Origin: Bacteroidota bacterium
Lineage (GTDB): Bacteria > Bacteroidota > Bacteroidia > B-17B0 > Aurantibacillaceae
Assembly: GCA_013816615.1 (NCBI GenBank)
Contig: JACDED010000014.1
Location: 11,967 to 55,639, forward strand
Direction: 5' to 3'
Length of the DNA: 43,673 bases
Shown: positions 28,221-37,194 of the stretch, piece by piece
How the letters are laid out: the number at the start of each line of letters is the position of its first letter
How positions within the stretch are numbered: position 1 is the first letter of the stretch
Notes under the pieces: generated by a model
Databases searched by the model: none
What the model was told of the DNA's origin: nothing
What the model saw: only the letters and a program-made list of their open reading frames with translations
Program-made: the position numbers and the translations under genes

Positions 28221-30665
28221 TCAGTAACCGATATGATTTATATCAGTATTTGGATTTCCTGAAGATTTTAAAGAATTAATTCTAAGTTTATAAGATACTA
28301 TTGAACTTAAACCTGTAGTTAACAAAACAATACTGATGGAACTTACAGGCATTAAAATAGCGGCTATAACAGGTTGTAGCTGACCTTGCACCGCAAAATA
28401 TAAACCAATAATATTGTAAAGAATGGAGAGAACAAAACTAATGTTAATGATGATCTTGGTTTTTTTACTGTAATCCAGTAACAACACAAAATTATAAAAA
28501 CTTTTCCCTTCCATAATTACGTCACACGCTGGCGAAAAATTATTAATATTATCGGTAATAGCAATTCCAACATTACTTTGTTTTAATGAGCCGGCATCGT
28601 TTAAACCATCGCCAACCATTATTACCTTTTTACCTTGTTGCTGCAATTTTTGTACGTGATTTAATTTTTGTTGTGGGGTTTGATCAAATAATAGATCGCC
28701 ATTAAATAAGACCGCAAGATTTTTACGTTCCGAATCATTATCACCTGACAGTAACGAGAGCCTGTATTTTTTTTGCAACTGTGATAACACTGTTTTTAAG
28801 CCTGGTCGGTACTGACTTTGGATTTTAAAACAACCCATTATTTCATCATTTACTTTTACATACACCCTGCTTCCATATATGGTATCAGAACATAAGTGAT
28901 TTACAAATGCATTTGATCCCAGGCTTATATCTTTATTATCTATTACACCTCGAATACCAAAACCTTTAAGCTCATTAAAATATTTAACGCTTAATATTTT
29001 GCGCTCCGGCAGGTAATTTGTTATTGCTTTGCTTAACGGATGGCTGGATTGATTTACCAAAGATCTTATATATTGTTCTGTCGAAGGATCAAGCGGCTTA
29101 CCTTCATAAAAAACAAAGGCTTCTTGTTGTTGTGTAATTGTACCCGTTTTATCAAATATTATTTCATTAGCATTTGACAGCTGTTCTATAACCTCCGCAT
29201 TGCGTGCGTAAAATCCAAATTTTTGTAAAATCCTCAGCATATTACCATTTGTAAAAGTGGCAGAAAGTAAAAGTGCGCAAGGACATGCTACTATCAGGAT
29301 AGAAGTTACGGCATTCCACAAATGCCTGGTGTCATTAAAATACCAATACGTTGCCGTAATGGTGGCAATAGTAAAAAGTATTAATGTAAAATATTTACTT
29401 AACGTATGTATGTAAGAAGTGTTTTTTTCTTCATCTTTAGTAAATGCTTCATCGTTCCATAGTTGAGTTAAATAGCTTTGTGATACTTCTTTAATTACTT
29501 CTAGTTCAAGTGAGCCGCCTGTTTGTTTGCCTCCAGCATAGACGATCTCTCCAATTCTTTTTTCAACAGGTAACGCTTCGCCTGAAACAAAACTATAGTC
29601 GATTTTTGCTTTACCTAAAAATAATATACAATCTGCCGGAATAATTTCTTCGTGATGGATCTTAATGCGATGGCCCATTTTCAGATCAGAAACCGATATT
29701 TGTTTTTCAATAGCATTTTCAGTAATGATAGTTACCCCTAATGGAAAATAGGACGTATAATCCCTATTAAAAGTTAATGTATTATATGTTTTATTTTGGA
29801 AAAAACGGCCAATCAACATAAAAAACACAATACCGGACATAGAATCCAGATAGCCCGCACCGTTTCCTGAAATTATCTCATAAACACTTCTTACAAAAGT
29901 TATAACAATAGCAAGAGCAATGGGAGTATCAATATTTAAAAAGTGTTGTTTTATGCTTTTCCATGCAGATATAAAAAATTCGGAAGCGCCATAAAAAAAA
30001 ACAGGTAGTGATAAGCCTAAACATAAATAAGAAAATAGTTGTTGCAGTCCACTTTCTTCAATATTGCCTAATGAAAAATAATCAGGAAAGCTTAACATCA
30101 TAATATTGGCAAAACAAAATCCTGTAATACCAATCTTATAAATCCTGCTTTTATCATATGTGTTTACTTTTTTTTCTGAAATCGAATTTAAACTAAAATG
30201 CGGTTCATATCCAATATCTGTAAGCAATTCGGTTATTTTTCTTAATGAAATATATTTATGGTCGTATATAACGCTAACTTCTTTCTTTAAAAAATTTACC
30301 TGAGAACGCACTATTCTGTTATTAAGTTTACCTAAATTTTCAAGTAGCCAAATACAAGAACTACAATGCATTTGTGGTAGATAGAAAGTGATATGGCTTT
30401 GGTTCTCATCTTTAAAATGAATTAATTTTTCCTGTACTTTTTCATCATCAAGAAAAGCGAATTTTTCCGGACGAATTTTTGTTTTTTGATTTATTCCCGG
30501 ATTTTCATTGATGTTATAATACTCACATAGCTCCACTTTATTTATTATTTCATATACGGTTTTACATCCCTGGCAGCAAAACACCTTTTCCCTAATATGT
30601 ATATTTTCAGTTTCACTCGTTTCACCGCAATGATAACAAACAGTTATTTTCACATCTTTGATCAT
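28221..30665 (-). CDS. ccoI: FixI/CcoI, copper-transporting P1B-type ATPase for cbb3 oxidase
   Basis: This 814-residue protein has an N-terminal Cys-rich region (CYHCGETS, then CCQGCKTVYEI), a heavy-metal domain with the MHCSSCIWLL site, eight membrane helices, the ion site CPCALLL, the phosphorylation motif DKTGTIT, and the hinge GDGLNDAGSLK. The extra zinc-finger-like N-terminus is typical of FixI. It moves copper out of the cytoplasm to supply the oxidase copper centre. It is the first gene of the cbb3 cluster. A TAATTTTG promoter element lies about 80 nt upstream (near 30748-30755). Confidence 0.94.
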   Translation of the reverse strand: MIKDVKITVCYHCGETSETENIHIREKVFCCQGCKTVYEIINKVELCEYYNINENPGINQKTKIRPEKFAFLDDEKVQEKLIHFKDENQSHITFYLPQMHCSSCIWLLENLGKLNNRIVRSQVNFLKKEVSVIYDHKYISLRKITELLTDIGYEPHFSLNSISEKKVNTYDKSRIYKIGITGFCFANIMMLSFPDYFSLGNIEESGLQQLFSYLCLGLSLPVFFYGASEFFISAWKSIKQHFLNIDTPIALAIVITFVRSVYEIISGNGAGYLDSMSGIVFFMLIGRFFQNKTYNTLTFNRDYTSYFPLGVTIITENAIEKQISVSDLKMGHRIKIHHEEIIPADCILFLGKAKIDYSFVSGEALPVEKRIGEIVYAGGKQTGGSLELEVIKEVSQSYLTQLWNDEAFTKDEEKNTSYIHTLSKYFTLILFTIATITATYWYFNDTRHLWNAVTSILIVACPCALLLSATFTNGNMLRILQKFGFYARNAEVIEQLSNANEIIFDKTGTITQQQEAFVFYEGKPLDPSTEQYIRSLVNQSSHPLSKAITNYLPERKILSVKYFNELKGFGIRGVIDNKDISLGSNAFVNHLCSDTIYGSRVYVKVNDEIMGCFKIQSQYRPGLKTVLSQLQKKYRLSLLSGDNDSERKNLAVLFNGDLLFDQTPQQKLNHVQKLQQQGKKVIMVGDGLNDAGSLKQSNVGIAITDNINNFSPACDVIMEGKSFYNFVLLLDYSKKTKIIINISFVLSILYNIIGLYFAVQGQLQPVIAAILMPVSSISIVLLTTGLSSIVSYKLRINSLKSSGNPNTDINHIGY

Positions 30666-30747
30666 TTGAAATCCTTCGATTGTTAATGCATTCAGGTTTT
30701 ATCTTCTCATTTTACGCAGTTGTAGCATCATCTACTAAAACAAAATT

Positions 30748-30755
30748 ATATTAGC
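30748..30755 (-). promoter_or_regulatory. -7 promoter element of the cbb3 operon
   Basis: Minus-strand TAATTTTG fits TAnnTTTG and lies upstream of ccoI. No Fnr box at the spacing seen elsewhere in this region is visible. Confidence 0.45.
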
Positions 30756-30767
30756 ATCTTTTAAAAG

Positions 30768-31184
30768 CTATAAATAAAATTTTATCTGGTTTCTCAATAT
30801 ATGATTTTCAACAAGCCCAATATGTATCCATTCTCGACAGCCATTTTTGTAGATCATAAACACAGGTAAAACATTACCACCAAACTCTTTCGTTATTTCT
30901 CTATCTCTATCAGTGTTAATTCTAAGAACTTCCATTTTTTTAGTAGCGTAATCCCTCTCAATGCCTCGCAATATCGGCTTCATTTTAGCACATACCGTAC
31001 ACCAATCTGCAGAAAAATAAGCGAGAACAAGTGTGTTTTTTTTATTTACAAGCAGGTTAAATTCTTCCAGTGAAATCGCCTTTTCATCTTGCTTGGCAAT
31101 GCTTTTAATATTGAATGCAAGGTTTAGTAATCCACAAATAATTAAAATGCCAAAACTTATATCAGAAAATAAAGCTCTTTTCAT
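30768..31184 (-). CDS. thioredoxin-like membrane-anchored protein
   Basis: This 138-residue protein has an N-terminal membrane helix (about 9-28) and a thioredoxin fold with FSADWCTVCAKMKPIL, a CxxC active site (CTVC), and the cis-Pro region NVLPVFMIYKNG. It would act on the outer face of the membrane as a thiol-disulfide oxidoreductase, plausibly keeping cytochrome or copper-binding Cys reduced for the neighbouring oxidase. One base separates it from the upstream gene. Confidence 0.8.
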   Translation of the reverse strand: MKRALFSDISFGILIICGLLNLAFNIKSIAKQDEKAISLEEFNLLVNKKNTLVLAYFSADWCTVCAKMKPILRGIERDYATKKMEVLRINTDRDREITKEFGGNVLPVFMIYKNGCREWIHIGLVENHILRNQIKFYL

Positions 31185-31185
31185 T

Positions 31186-31566
31186 TTACAATCGCTTATT
31201 TAAAAACGTATTTAATTCAAGTTTAAGCGAGCTGAAATTTTTTTCAAAAGCAACCATGTTTTCTCTAGTTGTGTCATGGTCTTTAATGCTTCTGTGCTCA
31301 AGAGCAATTGCATTCTTTTTAATTTCTTTATCAATGGAATCGTTATCAAGGTTAATGGCGTGTTTTAAAGTATCAATCTGGCCCCTTTGAATCAATAATT
31401 GGTTTTGAAAGTGTTCTACTTGAGCAAGTCTGTCTTTGGAAGTGTTTTTTGAGGCAATTTCTGCTACACGACCCTTCATTATTTTTATTTCATCTCTATA
31501 AAATAAAAGGTTGTTCATCCATTCTTTATTTTCGTCATGCTGGGTGTAAATTTTTTCTGTTTTCAT
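31186..31566 (-). CDS. unrecognised coiled-coil protein
   Basis: This 126-residue protein is highly charged, predicted all-helical and probably coiled coil throughout, with no membrane segment and no Cys. I cannot assign a family. It starts divergently from the PAS histidine kinase gene and is followed by the thioredoxin-like gene after one base, so the two form an operon. The shared upstream region holds a Crp/Fnr-type dyad at 31636. Confidence 0.6.
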   Translation of the reverse strand: MKTEKIYTQHDENKEWMNNLLFYRDEIKIMKGRVAEIASKNTSKDRLAQVEHFQNQLLIQRGQIDTLKHAINLDNDSIDKEIKKNAIALEHRSIKDHDTTRENMVAFEKNFSSLKLELNTFLNKRL

Positions 31567-31635
31567 AATTATTATCTATCAGTCAAATTTCCTGTTAAAA
31601 AAAGTTACTACTTCTGAGGCGAATCACAACCTGAC

Positions 31636-31649
31636 ATGACTTTTGTCAT
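31636..31649. promoter_or_regulatory. Crp/Fnr-type box upstream of the PAS kinase
   Basis: Perfect dyad ATGAC-TTTT-GTCAT. Its centre lies 29.5 nt before TATCTTTA (31672-31679), the same spacing as three other boxes in this region, which supports activation from about -41.5. Confidence 0.65.
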
Positions 31650-31729
31650 ATTTAATAAAAGTGGGTCTTTTTATCTTTACAGGACTAAAAAATCCTAAAT
31701 TTACAGTGAACCCCCATAATATTAGATAC

Positions 31730-32908
31730 ATGGAAAGCAAAGAAGGTCTCGACGCCCTGTTTCTTTATGCCACTGAAGGAATACTTGTTACAAATGATAG
31801 GGGAGAAATTACCCGTATTAATCCGAGTGCTGAAAAACTTTTTGATTACCAAAAAGACGAATTACTTGGTAAAAAAATAGAAATCTTAATACCACAGCGT
31901 TTCTCTGCTCACATAAAACACAGGGAAGGGTATAACAAAAATCCAAACCCCCGATCGATGGGCGCAGGAATGGATCTTTTTGGTTTGCGGAAAGATGGTG
32001 TAGAGATTCCGGTAGAAATAAGCCTAAGCCCCTATAACAATGCGGAAGACAAATTTGTTATTGCTTTTATTGTAGACATAACCGTTCGTAAACAAGCAGA
32101 AGAAAGATTAAAAAATTATTCGGCAGATCTTGAAAATCAGGTAAAGAATCGCACATTGATCCTTGAAGAAGCAATTCAGGAATTAGAAAAAACAAAAAAA
32201 GATCTTTACAATGCATTAGACAAGGAAAAAGAGCTGAATGAACTTAAAAGTCGTTTTGTATCAATGGCTTCTCATGAATTTAGAACTCCGCTTACAACTA
32301 TGATGTCTTCGTTATCCTTAGTAACAAAATATGGAGAACAAAATGATAAGGAAAACCAGGTTAAGCATGTAAGTAAAATAAAAACATCTATTAATAACCT
32401 AACAGATATACTTAATGACTTTTTATCAGTAAGTAAATTAGAAGAAGGCAAAGTAGAAAACATGCCTGAAGAAATAAATCTTAAAACATTTATGCATGAA
32501 GTGATCACGGAAATGAGATCAATGGCCTTAAGTAATCAAATAATTATTCAGGAACACACAGGAAGTGAAAATGCTGCTTTTGATAAAAAAGTATTGAAAA
32601 ATATTTTATTCAATCTAATTTCTAATGCTATTAAATTTTCACCTGAAGGCGGATCGATTGAAGTTAAAACACAGGTTCTAAATTCTTCTGTAAAAATTTC
32701 TATTAAAGATAGCGGCATAGGTATTTCAAAAGATGACCAAAAACATTTATTTGAACGTTTCTTTAGAGCCCACAATGCTACTCATATTCAAGGGACAGGA
32801 TTAGGACTGAATATTGTTGCAAGATATGTTGATTTAATGGGTGGTACGATTGATTTTGAAAGTAAAGAAAATGAAGGCACAGTATTTACAATAGTAATCC
32901 CACAGTAA
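31730..32908 (+). CDS. PAS-domain sensor histidine kinase
   Basis: This 392-residue cytoplasmic kinase has a PAS domain (about 5-125), a coiled-coil linker, a dimerisation/phosphoacceptor domain with SHEFRTPLTTM, and an ATPase domain with NLISNAIKFS, DSGIGIS and GTGLGLNI. I start at ATG 31730 because an upstream in-frame start at 31643 lies inside the regulatory box. The PAS region has His residues (AHIKHREGY) near the place of the FixL haem ligand, but the spacing differs, so haem binding is uncertain. It is followed after 2 nt by its response regulator. The position beside the cbb3 operon suggests redox or oxygen control. Confidence 0.87.
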   Translation: MESKEGLDALFLYATEGILVTNDRGEITRINPSAEKLFDYQKDELLGKKIEILIPQRFSAHIKHREGYNKNPNPRSMGAGMDLFGLRKDGVEIPVEISLSPYNNAEDKFVIAFIVDITVRKQAEERLKNYSADLENQVKNRTLILEEAIQELEKTKKDLYNALDKEKELNELKSRFVSMASHEFRTPLTTMMSSLSLVTKYGEQNDKENQVKHVSKIKTSINNLTDILNDFLSVSKLEEGKVENMPEEINLKTFMHEVITEMRSMALSNQIIIQEHTGSENAAFDKKVLKNILFNLISNAIKFSPEGGSIEVKTQVLNSSVKISIKDSGIGISKDDQKHLFERFFRAHNATHIQGTGLGLNIVARYVDLMGGTIDFESKENEGTVFTIVIPQ

Positions 32909-32910
32909 AC

Positions 32911-33969
32911 ATGAAAAAAATTCTTTTGATCGAAGATAATAAAGATGTTCGTGAAAACACGGCAGAGATCCTAACTTTGGCGCAATACGATGTGATTACG
33001 GCCGAGAATGGTAAAATAGGTGTTGAAATTGCACAAAAGGAAAAACCAGACTTGATCATTTGCGATATTATGATGCCTGTTTTAGACGGTCATGGAGCAT
33101 TACACTTGTTATCAAAAAATGAAGAAACGGCAAGCATTCCTTTTATATTCTTAACTGCAAAGGCCGAAAGAAATGATTTTAGAAAGGGAATGGAAATGGG
33201 CGCTGATGATTATCTAACGAAACCGTTTGATGATGTTGAGTTGCTAAATGCTATCGAAAGTCGTCTTAAAAAAAATGAGATACTTAAAAAGGAATTTACA
33301 AAAAATCTTGCCGGCATAAATGATTTTATCAATGAAGCAAAAGGAATTGATTCTCTTAAAAAACTTTCGGAAGAATGTGATGTAAGACTTTATAAAAAGA
33401 AAAGTGAAGTATATAAGGAAGGGAATTTTCCAAAAGGCGTTTATTTTGTGAACAAGGGAAAAGTAAAAACATACCAAACAAGCGAATTGGGAAAAGAATT
33501 AATAACAGAGCTACATAAAGAGGGTGATTTTTTTGGCTACCTTTCTTTATTGCAGGAAGACAAGTATACGAGTTCTGCAACAACGTTAGAGGATTCCGAA
33601 ATTTACATGATCCCAAAAGAAGATTTCTTTTCTCTGATTTATAAAAATTCGGAAGTGTCTAGAAAATTTATTGAAATTCTTTCCAATAATCTAAAGGAAA
33701 AAGAAAAACAACTTGTTAAACTTGCTTATAATTCTGTAAGAAAAAGAGTTGCTGAAGCCTTAGTTAAATTATCTGATAAATATAAAAAAGAAGAAGATCA
33801 AAAATTCAGCATGAATGTATCGCGTGAAGACCTGGCTAATATAGTTGGCACAGCCACTGAAACGGTTATACGAACACTGAGCGATTTTAAAGAAGACAAA
33901 TTGATTGAAATATCCGGTGGTACAATTTCCATAATTAATTATGAAAAATTAGCCACAATGAAAAACTAG
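32911..33969 (+). CDS. response regulator: REC domain fused to a Crp/Fnr-type regulator
   Basis: This 352-residue protein combines a receiver domain (about 1-122; phospho-acceptor Asp in IICDIMMPVLDG, conserved Lys in DYLTKPFDD) with a cyclic-nucleotide-like beta barrel (about 150-260) and a winged helix (about 275-345) with recognition helix ANIVGTATETVIRTLSDF. There are no Cys in the barrel N-terminus to hold an Fe-S cluster, so the signal enters by phosphorylation from the adjacent kinase. The E-T-x-x-R pattern of the helix fits Fnr/Crp-type half-sites. It probably binds the TTGAT/ATGAC boxes nearby (inference). Confidence 0.87.
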   Translation: MKKILLIEDNKDVRENTAEILTLAQYDVITAENGKIGVEIAQKEKPDLIICDIMMPVLDGHGALHLLSKNEETASIPFIFLTAKAERNDFRKGMEMGADDYLTKPFDDVELLNAIESRLKKNEILKKEFTKNLAGINDFINEAKGIDSLKKLSEECDVRLYKKKSEVYKEGNFPKGVYFVNKGKVKTYQTSELGKELITELHKEGDFFGYLSLLQEDKYTSSATTLEDSEIYMIPKEDFFSLIYKNSEVSRKFIEILSNNLKEKEKQLVKLAYNSVRKRVAEALVKLSDKYKKEEDQKFSMNVSREDLANIVGTATETVIRTLSDFKEDKLIEISGGTISIINYEKLATMKN

Positions 33970-34092
33970 ATATCTCGATAGTTAGTAATAGTTCTGCTAT
34001 CCTAATAAATTTATAATATAAATAATCGCATTAGTGATAAAGGTCATATAATAAACTGACCATCCTCATTTATAACCTTCCTTTCTCTCCAT

Positions 34093-34100
34093 AATTTTGT
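34093..34100 (+). promoter_or_regulatory. -7 promoter element
   Basis: TAATTTTG fits TAnnTTTG, 23 nt upstream of the small ORF at 34124. A weak half-dyad GTGAT-N4-GTCAT (34034-34047) lies upstream but at a different spacing. Confidence 0.4.
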
Positions 34101-34123
34101 TTCATACTTATTGAAATAAATAA

Positions 34124-34273
34124 ATGGATTTTCTTAACCAATATCACAATGAGATCGCCACTTTAACCGCAAGGTTATTTCTTGGTGTTTTTCCTCGTCT
34201 TGTTTTAATACTATTACTACTCATTATACCACAAAACCGGAACACTTTTTCAATCGATCATTTAATTTTTTAA
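34124..34273 (+). CDS. small hydrophobic ORF, possible remnant
   Basis: A 49-codon ORF with ATG at 34124, 24 nt after a TAATTTTG element. It begins MDFLNQYHNEIATLTARLFLG and then becomes hydrophobic with an odd end. The start resembles the N-terminus of DoxX-type membrane proteins, so this may be the frameshifted remains of one. Function unknown. Confidence 0.4.
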   Translation: MDFLNQYHNEIATLTARLFLGVFPRLVLILLLLIIPQNRNTFSIDHLIF

Positions 34274-34291
34274 ACCTTAAAAACAATTAAC

Positions 34292-34603
34292 ATGGAAACA
34301 ACAATCAATTCAACACAAACAAAAGTTAGAACAATAACATCAAATAAAAGTTCCAATACGGAATTTTGGAATAAAGTTGAGTTTAGTCGGTATGGCATCA
34401 TATCTATGATTGTTCTCATAACAGGTTGTTTTGGTGGTATTGCTGCTTCTTTCGGCGCCCATGACAGCTCACTGGAACTCGCTTTGATAGCTTTCCCAAC
34501 TATTATATCATTAGCACTTGTTTTAGCCGTGGCTCCTATGAAAACGATAATCTATTTATCAAGCGTAGCAATAATTCTGGATCTGATAGTACTTATCTTC
34601 TAA
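34292..34603 (+). CDS. unrecognised small membrane protein
   Basis: This 103-residue protein has a polar Thr/Ser-rich N-terminus (1-35) and three hydrophobic segments (about 36-58, 62-80 and 85-102). I recognise no family. It follows the short ORF at 34124 by 18 nt and may share its promoter. The surrounding genes deal with redox sensing, so a stress-related membrane role is possible but unsupported. Confidence 0.55.
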   Translation: METTINSTQTKVRTITSNKSSNTEFWNKVEFSRYGIISMIVLITGCFGGIAASFGAHDSSLELALIAFPTIISLALVLAVAPMKTIIYLSSVAIILDLIVLIF

Positions 34604-34773
34604 CGGAAGTAAGGGATATGATCGTGATGATTCCAAGAGAACATTCAATGTTGAAAAACATTTTTCAGGAACCAAATATAAAACGCATGGCATTTCATAC
34701 ACATTTGCCATTACTGGCTTTACACGAATAACTTTTTCTTTATTAAAATAAGATAATTAAGTAATAAATAAAA

Positions 34774-35154
34774 ATGAAAATAAACATAAACGATCACAGA
34801 AAGATTTTTGCAATTCAGGAAGAGTTTAATACCCTATTTCCATATCTTAAAATTGAATTTTTCTCAAAACCTCATAAAGTGGCCGGTCCCTCAGCCAAAA
34901 CAATCATTAAGCACAACAACAAAACTTTGGGAGAATGTAGAACCATTCACAATAATGGTGAAATAACCATTACGCCAAATCTTACTGTTGCAGATCTGGA
35001 ACAAAGATTTCAAGACGTGTATGGTTTAAGTTTACAGATATTTAGAAAGTCTGGTAAAGTTTGGCTGGAAACAACCCTTACAGATGGTTGGTCACTTGAT
35101 GAACAGAACAAACAAGGCGAAGAATTGAGTAATGCATATAATAAACCTGACTAA
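34774..35154 (+). CDS. unrecognised 126-residue soluble protein
   Basis: It is soluble, with predicted alpha/beta content. Motifs that look conserved are QEEFNTLFPYLKIEFF near the start and VWLETTLTDGWSLDEQN near the end. There are no metal or catalytic motifs I can name. A short ORF of 20 codons (35133-35195) overlaps its 3' end in another frame. It stands alone, with no clear promoter box of the Fnr type upstream. Confidence 0.6.
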   Translation: MKININDHRKIFAIQEEFNTLFPYLKIEFFSKPHKVAGPSAKTIIKHNNKTLGECRTIHNNGEITITPNLTVADLEQRFQDVYGLSLQIFRKSGKVWLETTLTDGWSLDEQNKQGEELSNAYNKPD

Positions 35155-35217
35155 AGATGAGGCAATAAAATGGTTGCAAGCATTTATACAATAAAAAAAA
35201 TATAATTATCACTTGAT

Positions 35218-35247
35218 ATGTCCTTCACAATAAAAGTGGTTGGACAT
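35218..35247. repeat. inverted repeat after the 126-residue gene
   Basis: ATGTCC with inner CAC pairs with GTG and GGACAT. There is no U run, so it is not a clear terminator. Confidence 0.4.
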
Positions 35248-35320
35248 TAAGTTTAAATTTTCAGTTGATTAATTCGAGAGAAATGAATAGTAAAATCTAT
35301 AATAATAGTTACGTTGCCAT

Positions 35321-35725
35321 TTAAGACAATAACTCATTAAGCAATTTCAAATCATCCTTAGATGAATCACTTTTAAAATCCAAAGGTTTTAAAATATATC
35401 CGTGTACACCTAAATTTTCCATTGCCTGCTTATCATACTCTTCAGCCGAAGTAGTGATTACAAATGTTTTTATTTTTTTTAAACTATAATAGCTTTTGAT
35501 AATTCCTAAAAATTCGACTCCATTCATTTTTGGCATATTAATGTCGAGTAAAATAATATCCGGCAATACTTTTGGAACGCCGGCATTACCTGTAAGTATT
35601 GCCAATCCGTCAACACCATTATGTGCGACATGAAGCCTATGATCGACATTTAACTTTTTTAATGCTCTTTTTACACTTTCAACATCAAGATAATCATCTT
35701 CAATTAATAGTATTTCTTTCATCAT
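35321..35725 (-). CDS. single-domain response regulator (Rcp1-like)
   Basis: A CheY-like protein of 134 residues with no output domain. The acidic pair is IEDD, the phospho-acceptor Asp is in ILLDINMPKMNG, the Thr is in VITTSAEEYD and the Lys is in GYILKPLDF. The insert NAGVPKVLPD before the phospho-acceptor strand is typical of Rcp1-type regulators that work with kinases of the phytochrome or CHASE3 type. I start at ATG 35725, just after the kinase stop; an upstream ATG at 35743 overlaps the kinase by 16 bases. It probably receives phosphate from that kinase. Confidence 0.85.
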   Translation of the reverse strand: MMKEILLIEDDYLDVESVKRALKKLNVDHRLHVAHNGVDGLAILTGNAGVPKVLPDIILLDINMPKMNGVEFLGIIKSYYSLKKIKTFVITTSAEEYDKQAMENLGVHGYILKPLDFKSDSSKDDLKLLNELLS

Positions 35726-35727
35726 TT

Positions 35728-37185
35728 CTAAATTTTTGGCCATGTAAAAACAAATCGGGCTCCTTTACCTAATTCTGATTCAACGTTAATAGTGCCTTTA
35801 TTATCATCAATAATTTTTTTTATTATTGCTAATCCTACCCCTGTACTTTCGAATGCGTCGCGCTCTTGTAACGTCTGAAAAATCTCAAATATCTTTCCAA
35901 AATACTCTTTGTCAATGCCGGGTCCATTATCAAATACAGAAAATTGATGGTATTTTCCTTCGTCATTATAGTCAATAATTATTTCAGGGTGTTCGTTGTT
36001 ATTATATTTTACTGCATTGCTTATCAGGTTCGCGAAAACCTGTTCTATATGCAGTTTTTCTGCATGTATAATCGGTAACGGATTTTTTATGATTAACGAA
36101 AATTTAGAAGGAATAAGTAGTTCTTTCAGATCTTTTAACATAAGATCAGTATTAACCATTTCGATGCCTTTGCGCGTTTTTTCAATTCTTGCGTATTCCA
36201 ATAAACCATTAATCATATTTTCCAACCTCAATGTTCTTCCTTTTATGAGTATCAGATTTTGATTTATTTCGGGTGTTATATCTTTTTCATGATCTTCTTC
36301 CATCCAGGAGATAATATTCGATATCCCTCTTAATGGCGCTTTTAAATCGTGAGAAACCACATAGGCAAATTGATCTAACTCCTTGTTCTTCTTTTTGAGT
36401 TCATTAAAATTTTTATTTAATGTTTCAGACATTTGATTTAAAGAATTAACAAGTTTAGTAAATTCATCTCTTTTTTTGTCATTTATAGTTATAAAATTAC
36501 CCTGTGAAATCTTTTCTGCAAGATTTACCAGTTTGGCAATACGTATCGTAATAATTCTTATAAAATAAATACTTGAAATAAAACCGACTAAAACAGAAGC
36601 TATAAGTAATATTAATGATGTATTTCTATTGTTGTTAATGGATCTTTGCAAAGCAATCCTTCTTTCCTGCCTAATGGTATACTCATAATTATCAAGTGTA
36701 ATGAACATTGCACGAATTTTATCATTAAGCTTCTTTCCCACCTCCATTTTAAGCTTAGTATCGAATAATTTTTTATAACGAATACCTGCTTCCGGTAGAG
36801 TATCTTTTTTTGTAGAGATCAAAGAGTCAGAATATTCAACCCATGCCTGATGCAATCTATAAATAGAATCTAACTTTTGTTTTTGATGTTGTGTTGATAG
36901 TAAAGCTTGCTGTTCGTTCAATAATACCGGTACATTTTTTATTCCCTCATAATATGGCTCTAAAAAAACTTCCTGGTTCGTTAGCAAAAATCCCCGAAAA
37001 CCACTCTGCATTTCTATCATTTCTTTATGTAAGATGTTGGAGTTTTTTATAACGGCCTCAGAATTATTGAGGTAATTAGTATTTGTCAATACTTCCTGTG
37101 ATAAGCTTTGATTTGCAAAAAAAACCAACACAAACACAAAAATAAGTGTAAAAAAGCCAATAAGTAATTGTAATCTTATCGTCAT
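35728..37185 (-). CDS. CHASE3-HAMP sensor histidine kinase
   Basis: This 485-residue protein has a membrane helix at about 7-25, a periplasmic CHASE3 domain (about 30-180, with MIEMQSGFRGFLLTNQEVFLE), a second membrane helix (about 188-212), a H AMP domain, the phosphoacceptor motif YVVSHDLKAPLRGI, and an ATPase domain with NLISNAVKYN, DNGPGIDKEYFGKIFEIF and GVGLAIIKKI. It senses an unknown extracellular or membrane signal and very likely phosphorylates the response regulator encoded directly downstream. It starts 9 nt after the Crp/Fnr gene, so the three genes form one operon. Confidence 0.9.
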   Translation of the reverse strand: MTIRLQLLIGFFTLIFVFVLVFFANQSLSQEVLTNTNYLNNSEAVIKNSNILHKEMIEMQSGFRGFLLTNQEVFLEPYYEGIKNVPVLLNEQQALLSTQHQKQKLDSIYRLHQAWVEYSDSLISTKKDTLPEAGIRYKKLFDTKLKMEVGKKLNDKIRAMFITLDNYEYTIRQERRIALQRSINNNRNTSLILLIASVLVGFISSIYFIRIITIRIAKLVNLAEKISQGNFITINDKKRDEFTKLVNSLNQMSETLNKNFNELKKKNKELDQFAYVVSHDLKAPLRGISNIISWMEEDHEKDITPEINQNLILIKGRTLRLENMINGLLEYARIEKTRKGIEMVNTDLMLKDLKELLIPSKFSLIIKNPLPIIHAEKLHIEQVFANLISNAVKYNNNEHPEIIIDYNDEGKYHQFSVFDNGPGIDKEYFGKIFEIFQTLQERDAFESTGVGLAIIKKIIDDNKGTINVESELGKGARFVFTWPKI

Positions 37186-37194
37186 ATAAATTTA

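Noticed and set aside
31643-31729. Upstream start of the PAS kinase (MSYLIKVGLF...)
   Set aside because: It lies inside the regulatory dyad and the promoter; the PAS domain begins directly after the ATG at 31730.
31730-32100. PAS domain as a haem-binding FixL oxygen sensor
   Set aside because: A His occurs in the right area, but the surrounding residues and spacing do not match the FixL haem pocket, so only a generic PAS call is made.
34034-34047. Crp/Fnr-type site GTGAT-N4-GTCAT
   Set aside because: No TAnnTTTG element at the 29.5-nt spacing shown by the accepted boxes; the nearest promoter element is 52 nt away.
34618-34731. 37-codon ORF between two hypothetical genes
   Set aside because: No promoter, no recognisable motif and no conservation evidence; kept only as an observation.
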